This document shows positions 19,941 to 29,582 of a stretch of DNA of 64,000 bases, piece by piece. Both the position numbers and the translations under genes were made by a program. The notes beneath the pieces were generated by a model. It did not search any database and was not told the origin of the DNA. It was given only the letters and a program-made list of their open reading frames with translations. The stretch comes from Bacteroidales bacterium (lineage in GTDB: Bacteria > Bacteroidota > Bacteroidia > Bacteroidales > Muribaculaceae): positions 1,984,001-2,048,000 of the forward strand of contig CP091725.1 in NCBI GenBank assembly GCA_022009815.1, written 5' to 3'. Each line of letters begins with the position of its first letter. Position 1 is the stretch's first letter.

Positions 19941-20240
19941 AAAGATAGTGCAAGCCGAGCGGAAAGAAAAGAGCTTGCTCAATTTTCTTTTCCGAGGCGC
20001 CGCCTATTTTATTGAAAGATAGTGCAAGCCGAGCGGAAAGAAAAGAGCTTGCTCAATTTTCTTTTCCGAGGCGCCGCCTATTTTATTGAAAGATAGTGCA
20101 AGCCGAGCGGAAAGAAAAGAGCTTGCTCAATTTTCTTTCCCGAGGCGCAGCCTATTTTATTGAAAGATAGTGCAAGCCGAGCGGAAAGAAAAGAGCTTGC
20201 ACAATTTTCTTTTCCGAGGCGCCGCCTATTTTATTAAAAG
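19941..20240. repeat. Four tandem copies of a 74-bp promoter-bearing repeat
   Basis: Units start at 19944, 20018, 20092 and 20166, an exact 74-base period, with only a few substitutions among copies. Each unit contains a stem (GGAAAGAAAA with TTTTCTTTTCC) around GAGCTTGC, plus the pair GCAAGC/GCTTGC and the GC-rich GAGGCGCCGCC. On the minus strand the unit next to xseB reads TATCTTTG (-7 box, 19940-19947); in the other three the last base is C, weakening the box. A fifth related copy lies upstream of rpiB. Confidence 0.9.
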
Positions 20241-20277
20241 CAGCCCAACAGTCCTTGTTGTGATGAGAAAATAAAAA

Positions 20278-20308
20278 AATGCGGGCAGCTGATAAGGCAG
20301 TCCGCATT
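20278..20308 (-). terminator. Intrinsic terminator after rpiB
   Basis: AATGCGG and CCGCATT arms around a 17-base loop, followed on the minus strand by a T7 run. It lies 24 bases past the rpiB stop. Confidence 0.8.
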
Positions 20309-20332
20309 CAGATTGTTTAATAGGCGCAAATT

Positions 20333-20785
20333 TTATTTCACCGGAATCTTTTCGATGCGGCGGATATGTCGTCCGCCCTCGAAGTCAGTGTTGAGAAACG
20401 TCTTCACCATCTCGATGGCTTGCTCGTTGCTAACGAAGCGACCAGGCATTGCAAGCACATTGGCATCGTTGTGTTGGCGCGAAAGGGCAGCCACTTCAGG
20501 AATCCAGCAAAGGGCAGCACGGATGCCCTGGTGCTTGTTGAGAGTCATGCTGATGCCCTCTCCGCTGCCGCACACGGCGATGCCGGGATAGCATTCACCC
20601 TTCTCCACAGCCTCAGCGCAAGGGTGGGCGAAGTCGGGATAGTCGCAACTGTCGGTAGAATAAGTGCCGAAATCCTTGTAGACTATGCCTTCTGATTCGA
20701 GGTAGGCTTTTACAGCCTCCTTAGTGTCGTAGCCGGCATGGTCGCTGCATAGCGCCACTGGGCAATTTTGTTTCAAGATGCTCAT
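20333..20785 (-). CDS. rpiB: Ribose-5-phosphate isomerase B
   Basis: A 150-residue cytosolic enzyme interconverting ribose-5-phosphate and ribulose-5-phosphate in the pentose phosphate pathway. RpiB features are the N-terminal LCSDHAGYDTK (substrate His/Asp), YPDFAHPCAEAV, and the catalytic loop GIAVCGSGEGISM with the active Cys. IRAALCWIPEVAALSRQHNDANVLAMPGR follows as usual (given here only to show order: IRAALCW, then HNDANVLAMPGR). The start at 20785 lies 27 bases after a -7 box at 20812-20819 that sits inside a copy of the 74-bp repeat. The frame is intact. Confidence 0.94.
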   Translation of the reverse strand: MSILKQNCPVALCSDHAGYDTKEAVKAYLESEGIVYKDFGTYSTDSCDYPDFAHPCAEAVEKGECYPGIAVCGSGEGISMTLNKHQGIRAALCWIPEVAALSRQHNDANVLAMPGRFVSNEQAIEMVKTFLNTDFEGGRHIRRIEKIPVK

Positions 20786-20811
20786 ATTTTTGTTCTGTTT
20801 ATTTCGTAGTG

Positions 20812-20955
20812 CAAAGATAGTGCAAGCCGAGAGGAAAGAAAAGAGCTTGCTCGATTTTCTTTTCCGAGGCGCCGCCTATTTTATGAAAAGATAGTGCAAA
20901 TCGAATGCAAAGCGGCAAATTTATTTGCACGATTTGCTAAGATGCCGCCTATTTT
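20812..20955. repeat. Solo copy plus degenerate copy of the 74-bp repeat, upstream of rpiB
   Basis: 20814-20887 matches the unit found upstream of xseB (GATAGTGCAAGCCGAG through CGCCGCCTATTTTATG). It is followed by a diverged copy whose stem has changed to GCAAATC/GATTTGC but which again ends in GCCGCCTATTTTATG. The minus strand at 20812-20819 reads TATCTTTG, the probable rpiB promoter. Confidence 0.8.
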
Positions 20956-21060
20956 ATGAAAAGAATTTTGAAGAGAAGATGACTTTTTACAAAAGAATTC
21001 TTGGAAATCGGGAAAATAGTGCTTAACTTCGTTGGAAATAACGAAATAAACCTAATAATT

Positions 21061-22239
21061 ATGAGAATCATCAATTGTTTGAAGGCTGCCGTGCTGGCAG
21101 TGTTGGTGGGCGGCTCGTTGTGGAGTTGCTCGGGTGACAAGGGAAAGACCCGTTATGTACCGGTGGTGCTCGACGGCGAGGAGAAGTGGAGTATTCTGGA
21201 CACGAAGACAGGCGATGTGCTTTGCCAGAATGATTTTGATGAAATGCCGTCGGTTGTTGAAGACGGGATGTTTGTGGTGCGCACGAAGAGTGGCTACTAT
21301 GAGTGCTATAAGATTGACGACTCGAAAAATGCCATAGGCAAGGGCAAATATACGCAGCTCGGCACGTTTGGCGATGAAGACGTGACGTTTGCTGTGAAAG
21401 AAGGGCAAGGCATTATGATTGTCAACAAGAAATTTGAAGAGGTGAAGAAACTGCCTAAAAAAGTGTCGCGGACAAGCGGTTTCTCTGAAGGCCTTGCCGC
21501 ATTCTGCAAAGACGGCAAGTGGGGATTTCTCGACACGAAAGGAGAGGAAGTTGTCCCTGCAAAATACGATCAAGCCACTCCGTTTTCCGACGGCCGGGCG
21601 TTTGTGTTGAAGAATGAGAAGATTTTGATTATCGACAAAAAAGGCGAGACGATAAAGTCGATGAGCCTGGATAAATACAACCCGATTGCATTCTATCACA
21701 ATGGCTATGCACCGATTGCGAAGGGCGACAAGGTCGTGTTTCTTGACAAGAACGGCGAAGAGGCGTTCACCAACAGCAAGATGGAGAGTGACGGTTGCTA
21801 TGAAATCAACGACGGCAAGACGGTGTTCCGCAGAGACGACAGATATGGCCTCATCTCTACCGACGGCGAGGTGCTTGTGCGCCCGAAATACTTATCGTTG
21901 GAGTATGCAAGCAAGAACCGCTACATTGCCTGCAACGACGACTTTAAATTTGGCGTGATTGACGCTAAAGGCGATGTTGTTATTGATTTTGAATACAGCG
22001 GACTGAAACAGACTTCTGTTGTCACCGACCGCTATTTTGCCAAAGACGGCAATTCGTGGGTGCTTATCAACGAGAAAGGCGAGGAGCAGACAAAGGATTC
22101 CTACAAGGAGCTGAATTTAGCCGGGTCGCATGTCGACGTGTTCTACAGCGAGGTTGCCGAGGAGCCCGTGTTTGAGCCAGAGCCAGACGATTATGGCGTT
22201 GACTCTGCTGTCGTCGAAGAGGTGGCGGAGGCATATTGA
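21061..22239 (+). CDS. WG-repeat lipoprotein
   Basis: A 392-residue protein exported as a lipoprotein: MRIINCLKAAVLAVLVGGSL then WSC, with the Cys at residue 22. The start at 21061 is chosen over the alternative at 21001 because it begins the signal peptide. The body consists of repeated beta units such as GKWGFLDTKGEEVVPAKYDQ, RYGLISTDGEVLVRPKYLSL and KFGVIDAKGDVVIDFEYS, the WG (KWG) repeat. The C-terminus is acidic (EEPVFEPEPDDYGVDSAVVEE). WG proteins are presumed beta-propeller binding scaffolds; a partner is unknown. It stands alone and ends in a shared terminator at 22264-22299. Confidence 0.85.
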   Translation: MRIINCLKAAVLAVLVGGSLWSCSGDKGKTRYVPVVLDGEEKWSILDTKTGDVLCQNDFDEMPSVVEDGMFVVRTKSGYYECYKIDDSKNAIGKGKYTQLGTFGDEDVTFAVKEGQGIMIVNKKFEEVKKLPKKVSRTSGFSEGLAAFCKDGKWGFLDTKGEEVVPAKYDQATPFSDGRAFVLKNEKILIIDKKGETIKSMSLDKYNPIAFYHNGYAPIAKGDKVVFLDKNGEEAFTNSKMESDGCYEINDGKTVFRRDDRYGLISTDGEVLVRPKYLSLEYASKNRYIACNDDFKFGVIDAKGDVVIDFEYSGLKQTSVVTDRYFAKDGNSWVLINEKGEEQTKDSYKELNLAGSHVDVFYSEVAEEPVFEPEPDDYGVDSAVVEEVAEAY

Positions 22240-22263
22240 TGTCATTATAAACATATAAAAAAA

Positions 22264-22299
22264 CAGTCGAGGCATGCGGATTACCGCATGCCTCGACTG
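22264..22299. terminator. Bidirectional intrinsic terminator
   Basis: A perfect 16-bp stem (CAGTCGAGGCATGCGG and its complement) with an ATTA loop, placed between the convergent WG lipoprotein and mnmD genes. The minus-strand side is followed by T-rich sequence. Confidence 0.9.
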
Positions 22300-22302
22300 C
22301 CA

Positions 22303-22968
22303 TTATTTTGTGGCGCGGAGTATTTCGCGCTTGCCTCCGGGCGGTCCGGGCAGACGTTCGACGGTGAACCCTACCGACTGCAGAAGACGGCGCACAGCGC
22401 CTTTTGCGCAATATGTGGTCAGGATGCCGCCGTCGGCCATCGCGTCATAGATGCGGCTGAAGATGCTTTCCGACCACATCTCCGGTTGCTTTTCAGGAGC
22501 GAAAGCGTCGAAATAGACCACATCGATGCCTTCGGGCAGCGGTGTGGTGGCGACATCGCCGAGAATCTTGTGGAGTGTGAACTGAGGCGTGACGACTACG
22601 GGGGTGTCCCATGCCGCCGCTGCCAGCTGTCTTATCATGTCGTCGACAGGGGCATCCACCGTGCGGCTGTAGGCGGCAGCGTCGTCGGCCGACAAGGGGT
22701 AGCGCTCCACGCTGTGGTAGTCAATGTGCCTGTTGTCGGTGTTGAGAGCCGTCAGGGCAGCGTTGAGTCCGGTGCCGAAGCCCACTTCAAACACGGTTAT
22801 GTCCGACTTGCGGCAGTGGCGTAGCCCGCAGTTGATGAAAATGTGGGTCGATTCTGTAAGCGCGCCTTTCACAGAGTGGTAATGCTCGTCGAGGTCGGGC
22901 AGATATATTGTTGAAGAACCGTCGGCTGTCTGTTCCAGCCGACGGTTCTGTATCGTTGCGTTGTCCAT
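22303..22968 (-). CDS. mnmD: tRNA 5-methylaminomethyl-2-thiouridine methyltransferase (MnmD domain)
   Basis: A 221-residue SAM-dependent methyltransferase. The SAM loop is ITVFEVGFGTGLNAALTA (about residues 57-74), the acidic strand HYHSVERYPL follows, and VVYFDAFAPEKQPEMWS is the MnmD catalytic signature. TYCAKGAVRRLLQSVGFTVE and LPGPPGGKREILRA close the domain. It completes wobble-uridine modification of tRNA. It is the stand-alone form without the MnmC FAD domain. The start is placed at 22968 because the longer frame overlaps the U32 gene; the spacing to the U32 stop (22974) is 5 bases, so they share an operon. Confidence 0.88.
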   Translation of the reverse strand: MDNATIQNRRLEQTADGSSTIYLPDLDEHYHSVKGALTESTHIFINCGLRHCRKSDITVFEVGFGTGLNAALTALNTDNRHIDYHSVERYPLSADDAAAYSRTVDAPVDDMIRQLAAAAWDTPVVVTPQFTLHKILGDVATTPLPEGIDVVYFDAFAPEKQPEMWSESIFSRIYDAMADGGILTTYCAKGAVRRLLQSVGFTVERLPGPPGGKREILRATK

Positions 22969-22973
22969 TGCGT

Positions 22974-24242
22974 TTACTTGATTACCCTTTGCCGGCGCAC
23001 TTCCTCCACATCGCGCCACACGTAGAGTTTGTCGCTCGGGCGCACACGCTCGTCGACTTTTATTGAGAATCGCTCTCCACGCACCGTCTTCTCCACCGGT
23101 TTCAGGTCGACGCGTATTTCCTCCACTTTCATGATGATGGCGCCGGTTGTCGGTCCCGATATTACAATCTCGTCGCCCACGTGCAACTCATCGTTCTCCA
23201 TAAGGAATTCTGCCACATGGATGTTTGAGAAATAGCGCACGCCTTTGGCGGCGTAGATTTTCACGCGAGTCGCCGAAGAACCGTATTTTGATGTCCATTC
23301 GCCGAGACGCTGACCGAGATAGTAGCCATTCCAGAATCCGCGGTTGAACACCTTCTTCAGCCGTTCGTCCCATCCGGCAACCATCTCCTCCGAATATGTA
23401 CCGTCGCAGCATGCGTTGATAGCCTCGTTGTAGCACGACACGACGGTGCGCACATATTCTGCCGAACGGGCGCGTCCCTCGATTTTGAACACTCGCACGC
23501 CGGCATCGATCATCTTGTTCATAAAATGGATGGTCTTCAAGTCTTTGGGCGACATGATGTATTTGTTTTCGATGGCGAGCTGGTCGCCCGTCTCGCGGTC
23601 GGTCACCTCGTAGCCGCGTCGGCAAATCTGCGTGCATGCGCCCCGGTTTGCCGACGAGTTCATTTCGTGCAGACTCAGATAGCATTTGCCCGACACCGCC
23701 ATGCAGAGCGCGCCGTGGCAAAACATTTCGATGCGCAGACGTTCGCCGTGCGGTCCGCAGATGTTGTCGCGCTGGATGGTGTCGTAGATGCCCGCCACCT
23801 GTGTCAGGTTGAGCTCGCGCGCCAGCACAAGCACATCGGCATACTGCGCATAGAATCTTGCAGCCTCGCTGTTTGACACGTTCACTTGCGTCGAGATGTG
23901 CACTTCCACGTCGATGCTGCGCGCATATAGGATTGTGGCCATGTCGGAGGCTATGATTGCCGAAATCTTCGCTTCCTTGGCGGCGTTTACAATCTCGTGC
24001 ATCAGAGCGATGTCCTCGTCGTAGACAATCGTGTTGACTGTCAGATAGCTTTTCAGTCCGTTCTCGTCGCAGATGCCTGCAATCTTGCGAAGGTCGTCGG
24101 TGGTGAAATTGTTGGCTGAGCGGGCACGCATGTTCAGCCCCTCGATGCCGAAATATATAGCGTCGGCGCCTCCCTGAATCGCAGCGTAGAGCGACTCGTA
24201 GGAGCCTACCGGGGCCATTATCTCAAAGTCTTTTCTGTTCAT
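22974..24242 (-). CDS. Peptidase U32 family protein (RNA hydroxylation, TrhP/RlhA type)
   Basis: A 422-residue protein with the U32 pattern: IMAPVGSYESLYAAIQGGAD at the N-terminus, then MRARSANNF. The cysteine set is FCHGALCMAVSGKCYLS then NRGACTQICRRGY (about residues 165-205), which binds an Fe-S cluster in this family. KIEGRARSAEYV and NRGFWNGYYLG follow. Homologues hydroxylate tRNA uridine-34 or a 23S rRNA cytidine using prephenate; the co-occurrence with mnmD supports a tRNA role. A -7 box TAAATTTG lies at 24259-24266. It was once annotated as collagenase, which is not supported by biochemistry for bacterial members. Confidence 0.88.
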   Translation of the reverse strand: MNRKDFEIMAPVGSYESLYAAIQGGADAIYFGIEGLNMRARSANNFTTDDLRKIAGICDENGLKSYLTVNTIVYDEDIALMHEIVNAAKEAKISAIIASDMATILYARSIDVEVHISTQVNVSNSEAARFYAQYADVLVLARELNLTQVAGIYDTIQRDNICGPHGERLRIEMFCHGALCMAVSGKCYLSLHEMNSSANRGACTQICRRGYEVTDRETGDQLAIENKYIMSPKDLKTIHFMNKMIDAGVRVFKIEGRARSAEYVRTVVSCYNEAINACCDGTYSEEMVAGWDERLKKVFNRGFWNGYYLGQRLGEWTSKYGSSATRVKIYAAKGVRYFSNIHVAEFLMENDELHVGDEIVISGPTTGAIIMKVEEIRVDLKPVEKTVRGERFSIKVDERVRPSDKLYVWRDVEEVRRQRVIK

Positions 24243-24407
24243 ATCCTTAAATTTAGTGCAAATTTAATGCAAATTATACGCACTTGCGAACTTTTCTGAT
24301 TAAACTTGCGCCATTTGCGGTTTTGACGATAAAAATAGTGGGGTGAGGACAGCGATTTCGGCAAAAAGAGTTAATTTTGTAAATTAATCAAAAGCAGAAG
24401 CAGAAAG

Positions 24408-24797
24408 ATGAAGATATTGGATAGAATTCCACGGTTTCTGACATCGGCGGTCGTAACTGCTGGCGTGCTTTATCTGACGTTGGCGCCGCGTCCGTTCGGG
24501 AGTGTGCGCATTCCTCTGTTTGAGGGAGCCGACAAGGTGGTGCATTTTATGATGTTTTTCGCCATGGCTTTTGCCTATCATTTCGATTTCCGTCGTAGCA
24601 AGAAGCCGGTCGACGAAGCGCGTCTTATGGGCTGGATATTTGTCAGCCTCTCGGCTTTCGGCGGATTGATTGAATTGGCCCAATGGAAGATGCGGATGGG
24701 GCGCAGCGGCGATTGGTATGACCTGCTTGCCGACATCGCTGGCGCTGTCTACGGCATCATTCTGGCTTGGCTGATTTCAGCAAAAAACAAACATTGA
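24408..24797 (+). CDS. VanZ family membrane protein
   Basis: A 129-residue inner-membrane protein with four predicted helices. The VanZ-like pattern is LAPRPFG near residue 25, then GADKVVHFMMFFAMAFAY and the final GDWYDLLADIAGAVYGIIL (Asp-x-x-x-Asp in the last helix). The role is unknown; VanZ itself gives low teicoplanin resistance. Its stop overlaps the ATG of tamB (TGATG at 24795-24799), so translation is probably coupled. A -7 box TAATTTTG at 24372-24379 drives the three-gene unit VanZ-tamB-tamL. Confidence 0.85.
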   Translation: MKILDRIPRFLTSAVVTAGVLYLTLAPRPFGSVRIPLFEGADKVVHFMMFFAMAFAYHFDFRRSKKPVDEARLMGWIFVSLSAFGGLIELAQWKMRMGRSGDWYDLLADIAGAVYGIILAWLISAKNKH

Positions 24798-27700
24798 TGA
24801 CAGACGGTAAAGAGACACAACAGCAGCCTGTAGAGAAGAAAATTGTACGGCACAAGACGGCAAAGCGGATATTGAGAGCGGTTGCCGCCGTTGCCGTTGT
24901 GCTGTTTGTCCTGCCGTCGTTGCTTTATATTCCCGGTGTGCAGCGCGCCGTCAAAAATTTTGTGGTGGAGAAGGTGGCAGAGTCTACCGGCTACACTGTC
25001 GAGATTGGCGAACTGTCGCTTAAGTTTCCTTTGCGTCTTTCCATCGACAATCTGCTTGTGCTTGACGAGCATCGCGACACGATGATTCAGAGCCGCCATG
25101 TGGCAACCAACGTGCGCCTGCTGTCGTTGCTGACGGGCGATGTCGGGATTGGAGGAGTCAGTGTCGACCAGGCATATTACAGGATGCTGAGCAAAGACTC
25201 GTCGATGCTTCTCACGGCGCGTCTGCGCAGCTTCTCTTTGTCGCGCAGCCGCTACGGACTGTTGTCTGACCATATCGACCTCGGTGAGGCGATGGTTGAC
25301 GGAGCCGACGCGGTCATTTTGTTTGACAACCGCAAGGCAAAGCCTGAGCCGAAGGACACATCGGCGCAAATTCCTCTGCTCATCACCGTGGACAAACTGG
25401 GCATCAGAAATCTGCACTACCGCATGGAGATGATGCCGACGATAGAACGTCTTGATGCGGCGGTTGCCGAAGGAGAAATCCGTGATGTGTGTGTCAACAT
25501 GTCGACAAACCTTGTGCGCGTGGCGTCGCTTGGCGTGGCGCGTCTGAATGCCGAATATATCCAGCCTACTGAAAAATCAGCCAAGGCATTTGAGGCGCAG
25601 CTGCCTCCCGACACAATGAAAACAGATGCCGCAGGAAAGCCGTGGACGGTGGTGGCGCGGCATTTCAGGGTGGCAGACAGCCGTGCGCTTTATGCCACGA
25701 GTGGAGCAAGTGGGGGAATAGGTTTTGATCCTGCCTACATACAGCTCGACAGCATCAACATTTCTGTCGACAATCTGTATAACCGCGGCTCGATGATTCG
25801 TCTGCCGCTAACTGCGTTGTCGGCGCGCGAGCGTTGTGGGCTCAAGGTGGCGTCGACATCGGGAATTGTGGCCATCGACGACAAAAAAATGAGCGTTGAA
25901 CAGTTCCGCCTGGCTACAGCCGACTCGGAGTTTGGCATCGACGCTTGTCTTGACGCGTCGGCGCTGAGCGGCGACGACAATGCCCGGGTGGATGCGAAGA
26001 TAACATCGAAAATCTCACTTTCCGATGCCGGAAAGATTATGCCGCTGCTGAAGCCTTTGTGGAAGTCGTTCGGCAGCCGCACTGTGGACCTCAGCGTCGA
26101 CGCGGGCGGCACGATGCGCGCTGTTGATGTGAGGAGGGTGGAGGTGAGTGTTCCTAAAGTGCTCGACATTAAGCTCAAGGGCCGGTTCAGCAACGTGATG
26201 AAGCCACAGTATATGCGTGGCGCTGTCGACATTGACGGGCGCATGACGGGCGGCAGCTATCTGAAGCGGGCACTTGCTCTGCCGGCTGATGTCAACGTGC
26301 CGGCGGTGGCGTTGAAAGGAAAGATTGACTACAGCGACGAGAAGGCCAGCGGCATCCTGCGCGCCACTTCCGGTGGTGGCAAAGTGGTTGCCGACGGAAA
26401 AATAAATCTCAAGAACGAGCATTACGACGCAGAGGTGAATCTGGCGGGATTCAATGTGCGCGGTGTGCTGCCGGCGGGCGATATAGGCTCTGTCAGCGGC
26501 TCTGTCACCGTCGAAGGTTCGGGCTACGATATCTATAAGATGTGCACTGACGCGTTTGCCGATATCGCAAGCATAGAATATGCCGGAGTGGAATACCGCG
26601 ACCTGTCGGCATCTGCCAGTCTCGATAACGGCAGCTACGATGTGGCGTTGTCGTCTAACGATGAGAAGGTGATGCTTGGCATGAATTTGCAGGGACAGAT
26701 GACGCCTGATGAGTATCATGTTAAATTCAACGGCCGTATCGACAATATCGACCTTGTGGCGATGAATATGGCAACAGAGCGTCTGTCGGGCGGAATGAAC
26801 ATACAGGGCGTAGGACTTATAAATCCGAAAAAAGAAGAATATGCCGGCTATATGCGCTTGTCCGATTTATTTGTGCTGCTTCCGGGCAACACGTTCCGCA
26901 CAGACAGCATCGACATGGGGTTCCGTTCGAATCCTGAACACACTGGGTTCCGCCTGCGCAACAACGATATGCGCATGTCGTTCCAGACTCCGGTGGGGCT
27001 GACAGCTCTGTCCGACTCATTGGCACAGATAATGCCGGCTGTCGACAGTATGCTTGTGGCGCAGCGTCTCAACCTTGTACAGCTTAACCGATGCCTGCCG
27101 CTGTTCACTCTCGACTTCAAGTCGAAAGACCGCAACATCGTGCAGAAATATTTCTCTGGTATGGGCGCAAGCTACGGCGAGCTCAACATTGGTGTGGAGA
27201 AGCGTGAAGAACTGAGGCTACAGGCGTCGCTTCGTGATTTCGGCGTGGGCGACGTGCGTTTCGACGAGATAACAATGGAAAGCCACACCGACTGCGACTC
27301 GCTGATATACAGCCTCGGCGTCAACAACAAGCCGGGCAATGCCGAGTTTCTGAAAACGGCTACGATAAAAGGGTCGGTGAGCGCAAACTGTGCCGACATA
27401 TTCATAACGCAGGTGGACCGTTACGACGAGACGGGATTCAAGTTCGGACTGCGGGCGGAAATCGCCGACAGCATCGTCACGGCACGCCTTTATCCGCTGA
27501 ATCCACGCATCGCCTTCCGCGACTGGACGGTCAACGAGAGCAACTACGTGGCATACGACATGAACAAGAATCTGTTTAAGGCAAGTATGACGGTCAACAG
27601 TGCCGACAAGAGCCTTATCAAGCTCTACACCGACCGCGACGGGTTGTTTCACAACGGCATCAATGCCGAGCTTGCGGGCATCGAGCTGCGCGATTGGCTT

Positions 27701-29548
27701 GTGTTGTCGCCTTTTGCTCCGCCGATCGACGGCACGCTGTCGGGCAATGCGAAAATCAATTTCAACGAGCAATATTATTGGGGCGACTGTTGTGTAAGGG
27801 TCGACCGTATGTCGTACGGCAAGAAGCTTGTGGGCAATCTCGACCTTGACGCCAAGCTTGCCATGACCGACGATGCGAAAAAGACATACGCGCTTGCCGA
27901 CATGGAGCTTGACGGAAAGGAGATAATGACTCTGCGCGGCATGAAAAACGATTCGTTGCCAACCTCGGAATACAATCTCGACATTGCCATCAAGCGTCTT
28001 CCGCTGTCGAGGGCGAGTGCGTTTCTTCCCGACGGTACCGGCGACATGACGGGCTATCTTAACGGCTCTATGAAAGTGGTGGGACCGGAGACTAATCCAT
28101 CAATCAACGGCTATCTGCAGTTTGACACCGCACAGGTGCGCATACAGAACTACGGGTCGGCGCTTACATTTGACGGCCGCCGCATCCCTGTCGACAACGG
28201 GCGTGTGAGGTTTGACTCTTATGAGTTGCGCGGCGCCAACGGCAAGCCGATTACTATCGATGGATATGTCGACTTGTCAATGAATGTAGACAAAATTTAT
28301 TCAGACATAAAGCTCAAAGGGCGCAACGTGCAGGTAATCAATGGAAAGAAGCGTGGCAGAGTGGAACTTTACGGCAAGGGATTCGTAGACATAAACGGCG
28401 CCGTGAAAGGCTATGCCAACAATCTCGACATGCGTGCCTCGGTAAGCATCCTTGCCGGAACCAATCTCACCTATGTTTGCCAGACATCGTCGGTGGCGCT
28501 GACGGAGGGCGCTGACGAGGGCGTCGTGAAATTTGTGAATTTCTCCGACACCACCCGCCATGCTGCCGACAGCCTTGCCGCACAGCCTTATGCCATGCGC
28601 ATAAAGGCGGCGCTGATTGTGCAGCCTAACGCTGTGTTCAACGTCAACCTGTCGCCCGACGGCAAGGACAAAGTGCAGATTGACGGGGAGGGAATGCTCA
28701 GCTATTCGCAAAACGACCAGGGCGACGCATCGCTCATAGGCCGATATGCCATCAATAGCGGTTTTGTGCGCTATTCACCGCCTATGATGTCGGAAAAGAA
28801 TTTTAAATTCCAGGAAGGCAGCAGTCTGACGTGGAACGGAAATCTGCTCAACCCGTCGCTCAACATAAAGGCGGTGCAGGAAATGAAGGTAAACGTAAAC
28901 GGTGGCAATCAAGGTTCGAGAACCGTGCCGTTTGACGTGATTCTCAATGTGGGCAACACGCTTAGCTCGCTTGCCGTTTCGTTCGACCTCAGCACCGACG
29001 GTGATATGACGATAGCCAACGAACTCAGCGGCATGACGGCGGAGCAGCGCGCCACGCAGGCAATGAACCTGCTGCTCTACAACACGTATACCGGCACTGG
29101 AAGCAGTGTGGGCAATCCTGCCGGCGGACTGTCGGGCAACATGGCTTTCTCTTTCCTTGAGTCGGTGGTCAACAAGTGGGCTGCAAGCAACATCACGGGT
29201 GTTGACCTGTCAATAGGCATCGACCAGCAGGATCGTCTGACGTCGACAGGCACATCGAAGTCGATGAGTTATTCCTACAAAGTGTCGAAAAGCGTGTTTG
29301 ACGACCGTTTCAAGATTGTTGTCGGCGGCAACTACACCAGCGATGCCTCCGCCGAGGACAATTTGGCGCAGAATCTGCTCAACGACCTCTCGTTTGAATA
29401 CAAACTCAACAAGACGGGCACAACCAACGTGAAACTGTTCTACCACAAGGAATACGAAAGCATTCTCGAGGGAGAGATAACCGAGTATGGAGCCGGATTT
29501 ATGTGGAAACGCAAATCTCGTCGTTTAGAGATATGTTCAAATTTTTGA
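24797..29548 (+). CDS. tamB: TamB-like translocation and assembly protein (DUF490)
   Basis: A very long protein of 1583 residues. It has an N-terminal membrane anchor (AKRILRAVAAVAVVLFVLPSLLYIPG) and then a long periplasmic region of repeated beta strands, as in TamB/AsmA-like bridge proteins. The C-terminal ~350 residues (YAINSGFVRYSPPMM, then LTWNGNLLNPSLNIKA and DLSTDGDMTIANELSGM) form the DUF490/TamB domain. It spans the periplasm and works with an Omp85 partner; the partner gene follows 34 bases downstream. ATG 24797 is chosen because it overlaps the VanZ stop; the TTG at 24767 is unlikely. No frame breaks over 4.7 kb. Confidence 0.9.
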   Translation: MTDGKETQQQPVEKKIVRHKTAKRILRAVAAVAVVLFVLPSLLYIPGVQRAVKNFVVEKVAESTGYTVEIGELSLKFPLRLSIDNLLVLDEHRDTMIQSRHVATNVRLLSLLTGDVGIGGVSVDQAYYRMLSKDSSMLLTARLRSFSLSRSRYGLLSDHIDLGEAMVDGADAVILFDNRKAKPEPKDTSAQIPLLITVDKLGIRNLHYRMEMMPTIERLDAAVAEGEIRDVCVNMSTNLVRVASLGVARLNAEYIQPTEKSAKAFEAQLPPDTMKTDAAGKPWTVVARHFRVADSRALYATSGASGGIGFDPAYIQLDSINISVDNLYNRGSMIRLPLTALSARERCGLKVASTSGIVAIDDKKMSVEQFRLATADSEFGIDACLDASALSGDDNARVDAKITSKISLSDAGKIMPLLKPLWKSFGSRTVDLSVDAGGTMRAVDVRRVEVSVPKVLDIKLKGRFSNVMKPQYMRGAVDIDGRMTGGSYLKRALALPADVNVPAVALKGKIDYSDEKASGILRATSGGGKVVADGKINLKNEHYDAEVNLAGFNVRGVLPAGDIGSVSGSVTVEGSGYDIYKMCTDAFADIASIEYAGVEYRDLSASASLDNGSYDVALSSNDEKVMLGMNLQGQMTPDEYHVKFNGRIDNIDLVAMNMATERLSGGMNIQGVGLINPKKEEYAGYMRLSDLFVLLPGNTFRTDSIDMGFRSNPEHTGFRLRNNDMRMSFQTPVGLTALSDSLAQIMPAVDSMLVAQRLNLVQLNRCLPLFTLDFKSKDRNIVQKYFSGMGASYGELNIGVEKREELRLQASLRDFGVGDVRFDEITMESHTDCDSLIYSLGVNNKPGNAEFLKTATIKGSVSANCADIFITQVDRYDETGFKFGLRAEIADSIVTARLYPLNPRIAFRDWTVNESNYVAYDMNKNLFKASMTVNSADKSLIKLYTDRDGLFHNGINAELAGIELRDWLVLSPFAPPIDGTLSGNAKINFNEQYYWGDCCVRVDRMSYGKKLVGNLDLDAKLAMTDDAKKTYALADMELDGKEIMTLRGMKNDSLPTSEYNLDIAIKRLPLSRASAFLPDGTGDMTGYLNGSMKVVGPETNPSINGYLQFDTAQVRIQNYGSALTFDGRRIPVDNGRVRFDSYELRGANGKPITIDGYVDLSMNVDKIYSDIKLKGRNVQVINGKKRGRVELYGKGFVDINGAVKGYANNLDMRASVSILAGTNLTYVCQTSSVALTEGADEGVVKFVNFSDTTRHAADSLAAQPYAMRIKAALIVQPNAVFNVNLSPDGKDKVQIDGEGMLSYSQNDQGDASLIGRYAINSGFVRYSPPMMSEKNFKFQEGSSLTWNGNLLNPSLNIKAVQEMKVNVNGGNQGSRTVPFDVILNVGNTLSSLAVSFDLSTDGDMTIANELSGMTAEQRATQAMNLLLYNTYTGTGSSVGNPAGGLSGNMAFSFLESVVNKWAASNITGVDLSIGIDQQDRLTSTGTSKSMSYSYKVSKSVFDDRFKIVVGGNYTSDASAEDNLAQNLLNDLSFEYKLNKTGTTNVKLFYHKEYESILEGEITEYGAGFMWKRKSRRLEICSNF

Positions 29549-29582
29549 AAAAGTGGCGACGCAAGCCCAAAGAGAATAAAGA

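Noticed and set aside
19941..20240. CRISPR array, because of four regular repeats.
   Set aside because: The whole 74-bp unit is repeated with no variable spacers, and no cas genes are nearby.
24767..24796. TTG start for tamB giving ten extra residues.
   Set aside because: The ATG at 24797 overlaps the VanZ stop in a TGATG coupling and begins the expected hydrophilic head before the membrane anchor.
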